Below, one piece after another: positions 1 through 12,800 of a DNA stretch of 64,000 nt. Source of the stretch: Linyphia triangularis (taxonomy: Eukaryota; Arthropoda; Arachnida; Araneae; Linyphiidae); the NCBI GenBank assembly GCA_963978545.1, contig OZ021721.1:102532366-102596365 (forward strand), read 5' to 3'. The translations under genes and the position numbers were made by a program. Positions within the stretch are counted from its first letter, which is position 1, and each line of letters starts with the position of its first letter. The notes beneath the pieces are model-generated. The model had not been told where the DNA came from, ran no database searches, and saw only the letters and a list, made by a program, of their open reading frames with translations.

Positions 1-1499
1 AACTAATTGCTTTAGATTGATATATTTATAATTCAAAAACAATTTGTTTGTATTTTATATTAATGAGATTAACTTTAGGCACATAAGCTTTTTTTTTAAA
101 CAAGTTTAGAAATTAATTTGTTCAACGATAAAGAAGAAATATTAAACAAATGTTGCATTAAAAATTCATTACTTTTAAATTACTATTGCATTATTAATTC
201 ATATTTTAAATTGTTCAACTAATTTATCTCCTAAATATTTTTTAAAGACAAATCAAGAATTGAATGAAAAATTAATTTGTAGGTTTCGAATGTTAGTATA
301 ATTTATCTATAACACCAGGTGTGTAAATATTATTTTCTACATTTATCATAAGATGGTATAAATATGTGTCTTTGTAGTAAACAAATACACATATTCATAA
401 GAATATCTATGTATTTATTTAATAAAAATCATATAAATATTTTCGAGGAAAAGGACAAACAAGTTGATATTTCTTCGAATATTCATCCGACTGTAATTGA
501 CAGTATAACAGATTATTTATAATTAGTCTATTTTGTTTATGAAATTATATTTCTAACAATGAATTTTTTTAATAGTTTAATAATGTGACCTATCTTTTAA
601 ATATTTATGTTGCAATCTAATTTTGAATGTTTATGTAAACTTCTTGTATAAAAACTTTTAGCATCAGTTTTTCTAATATACAATTAGTGGAGGAGAGTAG
701 ATACGTAAAGTTCATGTCAAAGAAGCATCTTTACGTTTCATATTAATAAATGTAACAACACCGGTGCAAAATTGATTACAAGGTATGTATGTGAGAGTAT
801 GTGCATTTAATTTGAGTATCTAAAGTGTGAAGTTGTCTTTGAAAAACATGAAATAACTCAAAGAGTTAGTCTTAAACAAGATAAATGATTTATTCTAACA
901 TAAGTGTTTACCTTGCATTGTATTTTCATTTTTGTAATTGTATGTTTTTTATAAACTCTGGATGCTAAACTTCCCATACCACGTTTAGAAAATGAAAAAG
1001 ACACATAAATTCGACAGTGGTAAAAATGGGATGTAAAAGGTGGAATCAATTGCAAAATACTGACAATATCAATAAAAAACAACCACATATAAAAATTAAT
1101 AGGAAAATTACCCAACTTTTACTGTTCCCCACCCCCACTCCTTCCCGTCTATTACCATCACTGCTTCTATACACCGGCGAATAAAACTGTTCATGTTCTT
1201 TTGAAAAATATACAAAACAACAAATAAACACAATAATTTTATATAATGATAAATAATTTCTTCTAACAAGTGTTTAACTTGCATTGTATTTTCATTTTTA
1301 TAATTGTATGTTTTTTATAATTGTATGCGATACGTTTTTATATGTTATGATATGTATACAATATGTTTTAATTGTATGCTTTCTAAAATGTTATTTTATA
1401 TTCGATACACTGGAAAAATTAAGCAAAAAATTCAAATATAAAAAGATTTTAAAACATTTACTTGAAATTATAAGTATATTGGAAAAACACAGATTTTGG
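1..1499. other. AT-rich non-coding DNA
   Basis: No coding exon, RNA gene or intact transposon is recognised. All open frames are short and of low complexity. The only internal structure is the direct repeat at 880-1320, listed separately. Confidence 0.6.
880..1320 (+). repeat. Direct repeat of ~75 bp, 368 bp apart
   Basis: Positions 880-955 and 1248-1320 share a long similar stretch in the same orientation. Both run GATAAAT, then TTCTAACA, GTGTTTA, CTTGCATTGTATTTTCATTT and TGTATGTTTTTTATAA, with a few substitutions and small gaps. This looks like an old local duplication. No function is inferred. Confidence 0.75.
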
Positions 1500-1501
1500 T
1501 A

Positions 1502-1573
1502 GCGGGGGCGAAAGGACACTTTTCCTCCCGCTGTTGTTGGAGCATGAGGGCGATCGCCCCCTTTGCCCCCGCG
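1502..1573. repeat. GC-rich imperfect hairpin
   Basis: A short GC-rich island in AT-rich surroundings. GCGGGGGCGAAAGG at the left is matched by an inverted CCCTTTGCCCCCGC at the right, with GGGCGATCGCCC between them. It could be the end of a decayed mobile element or a structured motif. I do not recognise the family. Confidence 0.5.
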
Positions 1574-2551
1574 TAGTTGGCGCCCATGATGATTAACCGT
1601 TTAAAATAAACAACTTGGAGAATCAATCACACTGACTTTCGAACCAAAAGTATATCTACGCTGAGCATTAAATTTTGGCACATACTTTTAAAATCTGATT
1701 AGTGTTAATGTTATTTTTAGTACATGGTACATTCACCATTACTAATAAATAAGTCATCCTTGCTTCTAAAAATCTATAAAATAAGTCTTTGAATAAAACC
1801 ACTGTTAAAGAAAAATTCTCCGAACTCTCTAACATCCATTCAGATTTATGTTTAAGGAGTTAACTGTTCCTAACTAAATAATGTCAAAAAATCACTGTTA
1901 GAACAACGAACAATTATCGGAGCTTTATTAGCATTTGATTAGTATTAATTGACAGTCAGCATTGATTAACCCTCACATTTTATACGAAATACACAAAAGA
2001 GCAATTTTTTCGTCACAAATAATTCATTCTAAGTTAACCCAACAATTAAATCTAGCTTCAAAGAAGACTTTGCAATCCCCCTTCGAGACGCGGACAACTG
2101 CTTCTAGTGAATTTCCAGTGAATCGATTGCGAAAAATGCATTTTCTCTTTGCAAGATCGAGGAAGAACACTTCCTCTAGCCTCTTCGTTAGTACTTGATT
2201 AGTGGTAATTGGGTGCGGAACGTTTTCACACAAGAACAGCCTTCTTTCCGCTTGCGCAATCCCTGGGGCCGCCCAATGCCATCACGAGCTGCTTCACTGA
2301 ACAGTCAGTCCGGCTTTGTTGAGAATTATTCACTAAGATGGCCTTGTCGACTGGGTTTGTTTTGGGCTGGCCGTTTAACTAATGGTTCTGAAATTTGGTA
2401 TATGCGGTGAAAGAAGAGATATGGTGACATTGTATTCTCAGATGTTATATTTTAAATACGTTATATCATTACTGCTTATTTTCATATTTGTGAACAATGG
2501 TCTCGGCTTGTTGAAATGAAAATTGTTGATGTTTGAGAACAAGATATTTGG
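1574..2551. other. Unassigned, mildly GC-richer near 2060-2400
   Basis: The 2060-2400 stretch is less AT-biased than its flanks and has open frames on both strands, but no splice-supported exon or recognisable domain. It contains TGAAATTTGGTATATGCGGT at 2389-2408, a motif that recurs elsewhere in the window. Confidence 0.4.
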
Positions 2552-2565
2552 AAACTCAGCATGGA

Positions 2566-2742
2566 CTGGTTGGTATAAGATTATCTGGCACCGTCAGCAA
2601 CACGAGGGCTATAGTGCGCCGAAACATTCGTCATTTGACAAGCCAACATACATTTACAAACACCCATGCCTTACACGGGACTCGAATTCGCATCCTCGCT
2701 GTCTAGAAGCTAGTATGCTAACCACTATACCGTTTGGTCAGC
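2566..2742 (-). mobile_element. tRNA-derived SINE, full-length, with 14-bp TSD
   Basis: On the minus strand the element starts with a tRNA-like head: GACCAAACGGTATAGTGGTT carries box A, and a degraded box B (GAATTCGAGTCC) follows. A tRNA-unrelated body ends near a CCAACCA-like tail. It is bounded by exact 14-bp direct repeats AAACTCAGCATGGA at 2552-2565 and 2743-2756, the signature of target-primed insertion. Three more copies lie at 15146, 16951 and 26697. SINEs are non-coding and mobilised by LINE machinery. Open frames here are not genes. Confidence 0.93.
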
Positions 2743-2756
2743 AAACTCAGCATGGA

Positions 2757-3289
2757 AGCTTAACTCTTTAAGGCATACTGCTTCCACACTGAAACCACTG
2801 AAGTAAATTTTTATTTCTATACGCAGACTGGTTTTTCAACGAAACCACAAAACGTATCATAAATAATCTATGTAATCTTTCGATTTTGTTTGACCTAAAA
2901 CAAAGTGCAATTTTTTAATGCAGAAAAAATTTGATTAGGTGTGCAGTGTGTCTTCACTGTTTCTTGCATTGTGGTTTCATAACGCAACCACTCACAAAAG
3001 TTAACATATTTTTTTACAAACGCATGTATACCCCATCATTTTTCTACATATAAAGACGGCCCATTCCAAATGTCATTAAAATCGGAAATAAAATCTAAAT
3101 TCATTCTTCAAAGAATTAAATACAAGTGGAGTCTTGAACACATAATCCAACTTAATATTGCTTTCAAATATAATTTATATAGATTGCCCCAGCTTGGCAT
3201 TATTTAAATTAGTCGGTATAATCATTTTTTAGGTGTGAAGTAAGATATATTAATACTTCATTTTGGTTGATTGTAAAGTTATTGAGAGT
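2757..3289. other. No recognisable feature
   Basis: AT-rich sequence with no supported exon, element or repeat. Confidence 0.5.
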
Positions 3290-4312
3290 GAAGTAGTTTA
3301 AAGTTAAATTACCGATGGAGTTTTACTAATGGTTTATGAACAAATATTTTCCAATAACGCATGAAAACAATTTTTTAAATCCTTTATATTAACTTCGATT
3401 TTTTTTTTTTTTTTTTATATATATATATATATTTTTTTTAGAAAAATATTCGAAGAGCTAATTAACCCACATGCCGTCATCCAATATGCCTAAAACTTGG
3501 CAGATAGACTTGTTGTCGCTGACAATACAAATCATTCTATCAAGTCCTGAAGGGGGGGGGGGGAGTTAATCAATGACACGAATATCTTGGGGTTTTTTTT
3601 CACGGTCGATAAACATTGCTTTTCAATTTTAATTATTGTTTTTTTATTTTAAAGCCTCCAGAATAATTTGCATTGAAAAGTGAGGTTTTACTTTATTGAG
3701 ATCAAAACTATTAAGTTTAAAGTTACATTACTAAGGAGTTTTACAAATATACAATTATTTTTCTCAGTAGTGAATGAAAACGACTTATTTCAACTTTAAT
3801 TATTTTAACAAATACTGTCATAAAGTTATAAGGATAAATTACTGATTAGTTTTACTAAAGACTTATAAACAAATCATTTTAAGAGTGCATGAGAAAAGCT
3901 TTTTTTTCTAATATTTTTTTATTATTTTAACCAATAATTTACATTGAGAAATAACATTTTATATTATTGATAATAAAGTTAAAACACCAATGAGTTTTAC
4001 TAATGGTTTATAATCAAATATTTTCTTGTAGGACATGACTTTTTCAATTTTAATAATGTTTTTTTTAACCTTCAGGATAATTTAAATTGAAAAGTAAAAT
4101 TTTAAATTATTAAAAGTAAAGTACTAAAATGTAAAGTTAAATTACCAAATAATTTTACTAATATAAAAATATTTTTCAGCATTGTATGAGAACGATATCT
4201 TTACAATTTTAATTATTTTTACAAATACTTTTATAACGTTGTAAAGTTTAAGTTAAATTACCTATGAATTTTATTTATGACTCATATACAAATATTTTTC
4301 AGCAAACGATTT
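3290..4312 (+). repeat. Decayed tandem array (~6 copies)
   Basis: A unit resembling AAAGTTAAATTACC, then GAGTTTTACTAATGG, TTTATAAACAAATATTTT and GCATGAAAACGA recurs near 3302, 3719, 3822, 3978, 4133 and 4246. Spacing is irregular, about 105-155 bp for most units and longer between the first two, where a poly-T/TA stretch and a 12-G run (3552-3563) sit. Copies are strongly diverged, so this is an old array. It is non-coding. Confidence 0.75.
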
Positions 4313-4980
4313 TTTTTTTTTTTTTATTATTATTTATTCAGGATTCGGAATTGTCTGCAATTACAATACACTATGCCAAAAATAAAAAACATTCTAAAGT
4401 AACCAATTGACACAGTTTATACATTTAATTCTCTAAATGTCAAGCCTACTTTATTCATAAATAGAATTTTACAAGAGGCACTATACTGCATATTTAGTAT
4501 CGACATTCGTATCGGCCGACCTTACTCACAATTATTCCATTAGTTGAATCCGAGATATATCCAATAATATTCGAAAGGAGGAGATTTCATTTTTCGATGA
4601 CTTTCTCCTTTATCTTCAATACAATTCAATATCTTGCCCCTTCGGTCGTATCCTTCTTTATCAATCAAAACGAATTTCGTCGTAAGAGTGGGTGTAAACC
4701 GCATATAAAGATACTTTGATACAGGGCTTTTCATATAAATTGAAGCAAATATTTTATTTGAAATAAATTCATACATTTTGGTTCTTCCAGTACAATGTGC
4801 TTCCCAATTTTGTTTGACAATATGCATCCGATTATAATAATGCTAATTTTTTTGAACAAGGACAGACTGATTGAAGATACTACTACTAGTCTATTTTATT
4901 AGAAGGAGTATACTAGAAATTATAGTATATTTTTAGCCATAAGGTCTATTTTTAACCATTGTATTTAACAAACTAAGAGT
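4313..4980. other. AT-rich, one unconvincing open frame
   Basis: A 95-codon minus-strand ATG frame (4540-4827) has no recognisable domain, no convincing splice context and AT-driven composition. Frames of this length occur by chance in 64 kb. Confidence 0.45.
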
Positions 4981-5125
4981 AGGTGTTCTGGTTTTTTTTT
5001 TTTCCGTTTCTCTTGAGTTCAAAAATAATATGCATCATTTCGGGAAGATAGGTGTTCTGGTTTTTTTTTTTTTTTTTTCCGTTTCTCTTGAGTTCAAAAA
5101 TAATCTGCATCATTTCGGGAAGATA
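4981..5125 (+). repeat. Two-copy tandem duplication (~69-76 bp)
   Basis: AGGTGTTCTGG, a T run, CCGTTTCTCTTGAGTTC and CATCATTTCGGGAAGATA occur twice, starting at 4981 and 5050. The copies differ mainly in T-run length, so the duplication is recent. Confidence 0.9.
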
Positions 5126-5744
<619 letters not shown>

Positions 5745-5829
5745 AACTATCTATCCGAGCTCAAATTTTTGAAACAATGGCATTTTTTTTCAGGATTTTT
5801 TCTCTACTTTTATTTAAAAATAAAACCAA

Positions 5830-7160
5830 AAAACGTGATAGTTCCTCATTGGACATGAAATATAAAGATTTTTAGCATTTAATAATACTTAAATATAATA
5901 TATAATTAAGTATATAATTTCTTAAATATATAATTTTATGTTACAAACAGTAACATGAAATATATAATTATCAGTATAAAATGATTGGAAAATTTACTAC
6001 TTTAAAATTAATAAATTACCTAAAACTAATCAAATTAAATTAAAGCAATTTTCTAAACACAAAGTACCTATAACCTGAGAAAAAGTTAACCTCAAACAAA
6101 ACAATCAATGAAATGAAACACAACAATGAATGATGCATTCAATTGAAATAAACATTAGTTTAACTTAGATTTAATTCTTATTAGTGCAAGCTGAAAATCT
6201 AATAATGAATTTCAAATTTAATCTAGAGATATTAACACAATAACAATTAATAGAAAATGTACTGCTTCAAATTAAATTAATTTCATAAACACCCATAACC
6301 TGAGAAAATTCAAACATCAATCATAACAATCAATGAAATAAAATATGAAAATTATTCATTCATTCGAATGAAAGTTAGTTTAATTTTTAGGCAATTATTA
6401 CTACTAAAAGCTGATAATCAAAAACTGAAAATAAAGCAGTGAATTGAAAATGAATTATGGAGTTATTTAACGTTTAACAGTACTTAACAAAAACAGCAAT
6501 ATAAAACAGATAAAAATAACACTATAAAAATGAATACGTGATTAGCTACTTTAAACAAATCATTTCAGTAACAATAAATACATGTAATCTGAGAAAAGCC
6601 TAAAATATATTCAATTAAATCAAACATCACAATCAATGATGCATTCAATTAGAAGAAATTTATTTAAAATTCATAAAAAGTCATCATAGTTCAAGTTGAA
6701 GCATTTCCAGTACAAGTGGAAAAATTAATTGTGTATATGAAATGAAATCTATAAATATTAAGTGTTTAACATTTCTTAACAAAAACAGCAACATGAAGAT
6801 GATAATTTGCACTATAAGAATGAATAGAAAATTCAATATGAAAAGTAAATCACTAATCTAACAATCAAAGAAATGAAGTATGACAATCAATGATGCATTC
6901 AATTATGATGAATTTCATGTGGTTATTAAATATAATTCTTATCAAATAAAAGTTGAAAATCAAAAAAAAAAAAAAAATGACCTTGATTAAAATATAAAGA
7001 TTTTTGTACTACATTTTGTTGCTTTTGTTGATAATTAACAAAAACAACAACATGGAACAGATAATTTACACTATAAAAATGATTACGACAACAACTACTT
7101 GAAACTAAATCAATTTTATAAACACTAAATATACATAATCTGAGAAATATTACAACCCTC
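5830..7160 (+). repeat. Decayed tandem array, unit ~230-300 bp, ~5 copies
   Basis: Landmarks recur in the same order: AATATAAAGATTTTT, AACAAAAACAGCAACATG, ATAACCTGAGAAAA (near 6070, 6295, 6585 and 7135) and CAATCAATGATGCATTCAAT (near 6125, 6350, 6630 and 6885). Copies are diverged and very A-rich. No open frame is conserved between copies, so the array looks non-coding. Confidence 0.8.
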
Positions 7161-8261
7161 TCGGCCTACATATTGTCTTAAAAGATTTTGAATTCAAAAA
7201 TAAAGCTGAAACTTTTCAATATCTGTGTGTTTGATAGATAAAAAATATCATTTTTAAAACTTCTTACATTATCCTTCCCCTAAACGTCAACGTATTGAGT
7301 CACAAATCATTCCATTTGCAATTATTTTCCCTACTCAACATCGTAAAAACTGAGAGCACATAAAAAATATCAGGATGTATCCTTCTATTCGGATGAAAAT
7401 AGAAACCCATGCGATGGTAAAGGATTCCCTTTTCTGGTCCAACGCGCCATCAAATGGCATCTACGGGAATCTTCCTATATTTCAATTTTATAGTTTCAAG
7501 CGTTGACAGATTCCTGTAAAATATTAAATGCTTCCCCTTTCTTCACAACGTTAAATTCAGGAAGAAATTGGATACTTGCTATTACCGTGGTATCACGAAA
7601 AATATCCGATATTAATATAAATTCATTGACTTGTTCACAAAACGTTTATTGCTTTGTTGAAAAGGTGTATTTAATAAAGAATTCGAGGTTGTAAACAATA
7701 GTGCGAAATATCCAATATACATACCAATGGATATAAAGTGGCTATGGATGATATGTGTGCGTATGTATGTTTTAGCATTTATATAAGATTTTATACATAT
7801 TTATTAATATATTTTATGCCTAAAAATTAAAAACAAAGAATACATATTATAGAAACTAGAGGGCGTGCACATTTAAGATTGCTTAAAGATTTCTTTTTTA
7901 AGTTCATCAAGGATAAATATTGTATTCTATTGCTGAAAATTAAAAGATTCCTCAGGTTTCCTCAGCGTATTTAATTGTGAGTTCTTCTTTTCCATGTGCT
8001 GCCATCTACTGATCACTCTTACAAGCTCACAAAATGTTTAGCCAAGGAATTTGAATAGGTTAATAAACGTAGGTTTCTAATCGGACAAAAATATGCACAA
8101 CAATAACATTTGCAAAATATGTATACTTTGTTATTTTATTTACTATACTACTCATTATATGGTTTTTTTCGTTCTCATAACATATGCAGCTCTTATGGAT
8201 ATTATTTTTTTTAGAAAAATTCTCAACAAAAAATATACTGGTACAGTTTTTTTTCTCCACG

Positions 8262-8298
<37 letters not shown>

Positions 8299-9207
8299 AC
8301 CTTCCTCCTTTAGGAGCATTTACGACAAGCAGTAAAAAATACTATAAAAAACTGTTTTTCTCATCGGCAAGTAAGAACAGATCTTGTCCATATATGGCTA
8401 TTTGCTCTCCTTTAAAAAAATCGGTCTTTAATTATTCCCGTTGAGATAAAAAATTAATTCTGTCTACAAAATCTTTTCCCTAAATAACAACTCAGAAAGA
8501 AAAAAACTATTTTCGCTCTAGTACGTAAAAGCATAAATGATGGAAAATGTTTGCTTTCCAAAGTAAAGCGTTCGATTAAATTACATCTGCAGCGATTCCA
8601 CGTATTTCAAGTTTATAGTTTCTTACATTGACAGAATTCTCTAAAATATTGAATTCCTGGTTGTAGGAACCAATTCACCGAAAAATCACATACACCCACC
8701 ATAAAATATTCATTGAGTGCGCGGTTGCTACTTGCTGTATCTTAAGAGATTTCTTCGCCAGTCCCAAAGTTAAGTTACACGGCAGTTATTGTGGTGGAAG
8801 TTGTCACGCTGATTCTGCATTTTATTGCTTGCCCGTTCTTGGGAATTCAATAGAAAAAGATTAGAGTACCCAAACAAAACTACCCTCAGCAGAACTCAAT
8901 AGTCTACTGTTTCTGTTCCGCACTTTCAGGGTTGACAAAATAAATAAGAGGAATGTTTACAGGTGCTCTTTATAAAGTAAAGGGAATTGAAGATCATGTA
9001 TTTATTTGAACTATACGTGCATAGAAAAGATTTTGCAATGGCGTATTTTTAGAATTCAAAAAGGGTGAACGTTGACGGTCACTGCAACTTAAAATTATCT
9101 GTTTTACTGAAATTTATCTACTTCCTTCCCCAGTAACATGTTGGAAAAATAGAAAATCTTTTACATTCGGAAATATTTAGTTTAGGCAAATTTTACTGTA
9201 AAAAAAA
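7161..9207. other. AT-rich; old duplicated segment; A34 tract
   Basis: No supported gene. A run of about 34 A residues lies at 8264-8297. The segments near 7480-7540 and 8607-8665 look like a diverged duplicate: both carry TTTATAGTTTC, TTGACAGA and TAAAATATT in order. Confidence 0.5.
7996..8011 (-). promoter_or_regulatory. CTCF-like motif
   Basis: The minus strand reads CAGTAGATGGCAGCAC. The AGATGGC core resembles the arthropod CTCF insulator motif, and an identical 16-mer occurs at 53034-53049. Binding is inference only. Confidence 0.35.
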
Positions 9208-9403
9208 CTGTAAAAGAAAGAATTATTCGTCAGAATGACCTGAAATTCAAACTGAATATACAAAAAGAAGAGGGAAATAATATGGTATTATAGAAAAATA
9301 GTTCTAAATATATTTTATTCCTTATTTCATACCATTTTCCCTCTCTTCACGTATATTCAGGTTAAATTTCTGATCATTCTAGACAGTGATTCTTTTTTTA
9401 CAG
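9208..9403. mobile_element. Small foldback MITE
   Basis: The left arm (9208-9290) contains CTGTAAAAGAAAGAAT, CAGAATGACCTGAAATT, CTGAATATAC and AGAGGGAAATAATATGGTAT. The right arm (9322-9403) is its inverted, diverged counterpart. The loop is about 30 bp. It is a non-autonomous palindromic element with no coding capacity and no partner copy in this window. Confidence 0.75.
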
Positions 9404-11225
9404 CTTTATGTACCCAGTATATCAAAGATTGTACTAAAACTTTGCTACTTCTTTTTAATTTTATTCTCTAAGAAAAGATATTTTAAGTAAGTTAGTATAA
9501 AATATTTTAAATATAGAAAAGTCACAATGAAAAGTTAAGTTATTAAGGGAAGTTGATAACAAAAAAATTCGACTTTGAGTTTGTTATTGGGTATCAAAAT
9601 TTAAATTATCCCCTTTAAAAATATATCTCGTTTGTAATAATATCTCAATTAGAAGTATTTTTAATAATTTTTTTAAGACGAAATTGTTAATTATTAGTGT
9701 AAGTAAAGTGTTCTTTAAAATGTTTTTTTCTCAAAATTACATTTTTCATTATTCATGTACCTTTTCCTCAGAAACTGCGTAAACTATCTTCCTGAAATTT
9801 TTACCACCTATTCCTTTTATGTATCTGTATATACCGAAGTGAGATTTTGTTGTTATTTTAAAAATATTTTTGTTTTGGCGTTTTTCGGCAAAAAAAACTT
9901 GTGATTTATAACAAATTTGAGTAACTTTCACGAAAATTCATTTAAAAAAAAGTAAATGAATCACAATCAAAAGCTAACTTCAGTAGAATAACAAGTGTCT
10001 GCTAAATGCACTGAAAAAAAGTTAGGCTTCCATGTCAAATACTTTATGAGAAAAGGTACATGGAATATGCCAAATTAACATTACCGGTATAGAGGGTACC
10101 AACTCTACTTAAAAAAAAAAATCTTCGATAGGAAGATTTTGCTACTTTGTACGGTGTCATGATACGATGTCAAAAGATAAAAAAAGTGTGTGTATTCTTT
10201 GAAACCAATATTCATAAATAAACTATTGCATTAACAGAATGTAATTTTTATAATTATTAATAACTTGTGATTATTTTCAAGTACTGTAGGTTATTATCCT
10301 AAAGTAAAGATAATATCTATAGATATTGGTTTGTCGAATGCTAGCACAAGAATGGAACTGATATCGAGGTATTTATCTAGCTACCACGAAAATCTAAGCA
10401 TCAGGCAAAAGCGACCACTCATTCTTGAGGGAAATTTCAGAAATTTGAAGTCATGGACACACTGTCAATTCTATGCAATATACAAAGAAGCAAACTATAG
10501 CATAGAAAGACAACGTTTACTTGTGAAAATGTAGTATTGGTAATAAAAATAAATTGTGAAAAAATTTAGATCACAATATAATATTTGTACAATTAACAAT
10601 CCAACTCCCTTCTGAAAAAAAGACACTGTTATAACAATCGTCCAGTCTACATTTTTCCAGAAAGAATTTTAGTTGTGATTGCAATCTAAAGAGGGAAACG
10701 CGTAGATTATTCCATTTTATACCAGCTTATAACACTGAATTTAATTTTTACCATCACAGGAGTCCTATCAAACAAATTAAACCCTCTCTGCAAATAAACC
10801 CCAACAAGCACATTAACCTTTCTGTCTCACAGAGATACTGAATCAATCGGTACAAAAAACAACTTTCGACGCATAATGTCTTCACTTGTAAAGGCGAAAT
10901 GAATGGATAACGTGTTTGACTTGGTGTTGGATAACATTTCCCCAAACAGCACGCATTCGTTTCATATGCTACCCTTAAAGATAATCGATAACGACACCCT
11001 TTGTAAAAGTCTTCGCACCTCATACATAAGTTCCTGCCTATATTCTCCCTGTTAACTCATTTCCCCGACACAGGGATCAATACTTATTGTGCGTAAAAAC
11101 AAAGGCAATAAAAATCCAAAGGTGCAACGTGCAGTAGGAAGCAGTCACTTTAAATGATTCATCTTCCTCATCTATTAATTAGTATATCATTAATTTTGAG
11201 TTGAAACAAGGGATGGTTTCAATTA
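9404..11225. other. AT-rich; no confirmed gene
   Basis: Two open frames stand out: + 10331-10534 (67 codons) and - 10754-11023 (89 codons, cysteine-rich, ATG start). The latter lies just downstream of the terminal exon at 11226-11401 on the same strand, so it may simply be 3' UTR. Neither matches a family I know. Confidence 0.45.
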
Positions 11226-11401
11226 TTAGAAGCATCCACCTCTAATCTTGTTAGGGTAGTAAGCAGGCTCCATGACTTCATACCACATTTTCATATTTCT
11301 CTGGGGATTGTGATTAGGGAGTTGTCTCGCACCAAGTGGGTAGCTTCTTCCTTTGGAGGCGGGAGGTGGCTTGTTCTTGTAAATGGTTTTGTGGATGGAT
11401 G
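11226..11401 (-). CDS. Candidate terminal coding exon, unknown protein
   Basis: On the minus strand a splice acceptor with a plausible branch point (TTTTCTAATTTTGCTAATACAG, read in two parts across 11402-11423) precedes 176 nt with two leading bases of a split codon, 57 sense codons and a TAA stop at 11228-11226. The peptide is basic and proline-rich, then ends WYEVMEPAYYPNKIRGGCF. Composition is clearly less AT-biased than the flanks and residue use looks protein-like, which argues for a real exon. I do not recognise the family. No upstream exon was found to the right on this strand. The upstream intron would hold a pyrimidine-rich domain (purine-rich on the coding strand) and a foldback element. 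Only weak polyA signals follow the stop. It could be a decayed or chance frame. Confidence 0.5.
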
Positions 11402-11539
11402 CTGTATTAGCAAAATTAGAAAAGATCGTTATATTAACTCGCTTAATTGAAGTATAAGTATTAATAACGGTAAGGACGTAAAGATCTCAAATAAAGAAAC
11501 TGGGTGACTTTGTATTCAAAGTTATACTTGTTGCATGTT

Positions 11540-12045
11540 CATCTGTTTCTCTATCACTTCATTTACATCCTCAATCGCTTTCTTCTTCGTGCATCTTCTT
11601 TATGTTTTATTACGCTTTCTTTATTTTAATCAACGGATTTTTTATGACAGTCATTTTGACCTCTTTTTATCCTTATAAATCCTTTTTTTTTTTTCATCCA
11701 TATTTATTATTCCGTTCCTTATTTATCCTTACAGACTTTTTTCTCTTCCTCCATTGCTTTCTTCATTTTCCATTGTTTAATTATCTTTCTTTATTTTTAT
11801 AAATATGTTCTTTTCATCTTTATCTAAATGATTTTATCCCTTTTTATCTAAGCCGAGTTTTTTTCTTTATCTTTCATCACTTCCTGTCTATCCTTTTGTT
11901 TTATCCCTACCGGTCTGTTTCTCTTTCTTCCTCCATAGCTTTCTTTTTTATTCGTATTCTTTATTGTATTCTCATCCCTTTTATTTACCAAAAAGTGTTT
12001 TTCTTTATCTCAATCATTCTATCCTTTCCATTTTACCAATACATA
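11540..12045 (+). repeat. Pyrimidine-rich degenerate repeat domain (left part)
   Basis: About 500 bp is overwhelmingly C/T on this strand, with recurring blocks such as TTTCTTCCTCCATNGCTTTC, TATCCTT and CTGTTTCTCTTT. It appears to be a diverged minisatellite. The same sequence type resumes at 12801-12980 after the inserted foldback element. Long open frames here are compositional. Confidence 0.7.
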
Positions 12046-12798
12046 GAGGGTGGTCACAAAGAAACTTTGCCTATATATGGACCTCTAGCTTTCATTCCGT
12101 TCAACATATCGAGATGAGATTTCAAGTATAATTATTCAGATGTATGATCTTGGGATTCTGTGAATGGCAACAAAATGGCGCTGACTGGAACGGTTATAGT
12201 GACAGAAACTCAAAATTTTTGAATGGCAATACCTACTTTTTTTTCTATCGCAAAATGCTCAACGCATGCAAAAACCCTAAAAAAGCGTTGGAATGGTACG
12301 TGCATCACAAAAAATAGATGCGTTATACACGCACAAAAAACACCTATGTGAGGGGCCAACAAAAACACGTTCGGGGTGCATGGTGGAAATTTACATATGA
12401 CAGAGGCCAAAGTTCACATGGATGCCATCACAGGCAATTTTATCGGTTTTCTATGCACAAATTTCCTCCGTGTGTCCCGATAGTGTTTCTGTTGGCCATT
12501 CGTAGAGCTGTTTTGTGTGCTTGCATAACACTTCCGTTTTTTGTCATACGCGTACCATTCCAATGCTCTATACGGTTTTCGCATGTGCTGAGCATTTTGC
12601 GTCAGGAAAAAGTAGTTGCCATTCGAAAATTTCAAGTTTCTGTAACTTTAAGCGTAACCGCGAGTACCATTTTGTTGCCATTCACAGAATCTCGAACTCA
12701 TACCTCTGAATAACTATACCTGAAATATCACCTCGTTCTCTTGAACAAATGGCAGCTAGAGGTCTATATATGGGCAAAGTTTCTTTATGACCACCCTG
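12046..12798. mobile_element. 753-bp foldback DNA element (TA-flanked)
   Basis: Almost the whole element is an inverted repeat. The left arm starts (TA)GAGGGTGGTCACAAAGAAAC and the right arm, reverse-complemented, starts (TA)CAGGGTGGTCATAAAGAAAC. Arms of about 330-350 bp meet around a ~65-bp loop (ACATATGACAGAGGCC...). TA dinucleotides at 12044-12045 and 12799-12800 fit a Tc1/mariner-type target site. A second complete copy lies at 44003-44772 and a half copy at 40576. Open frames inside are mirror artefacts of the palindrome. No transposase is encoded, so it is non-autonomous. Confidence 0.92.
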
Positions 12799-12800
12799 TA

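Noticed and set aside
4540..4827. 95-codon minus-strand ATG frame
   Set aside because: Looked protein-like in part but matches nothing I know and has no splice or conservation support.
10754..11023. 89-codon cysteine-rich minus-strand frame
   Set aside because: Considered as a small secreted protein, but it lacks a signal peptide or regular cysteine spacing and may be 3' UTR of the candidate exon at 11226.
12318..12713. 131-codon open frame
   Set aside because: Palindrome artefact of the 753-bp foldback element.
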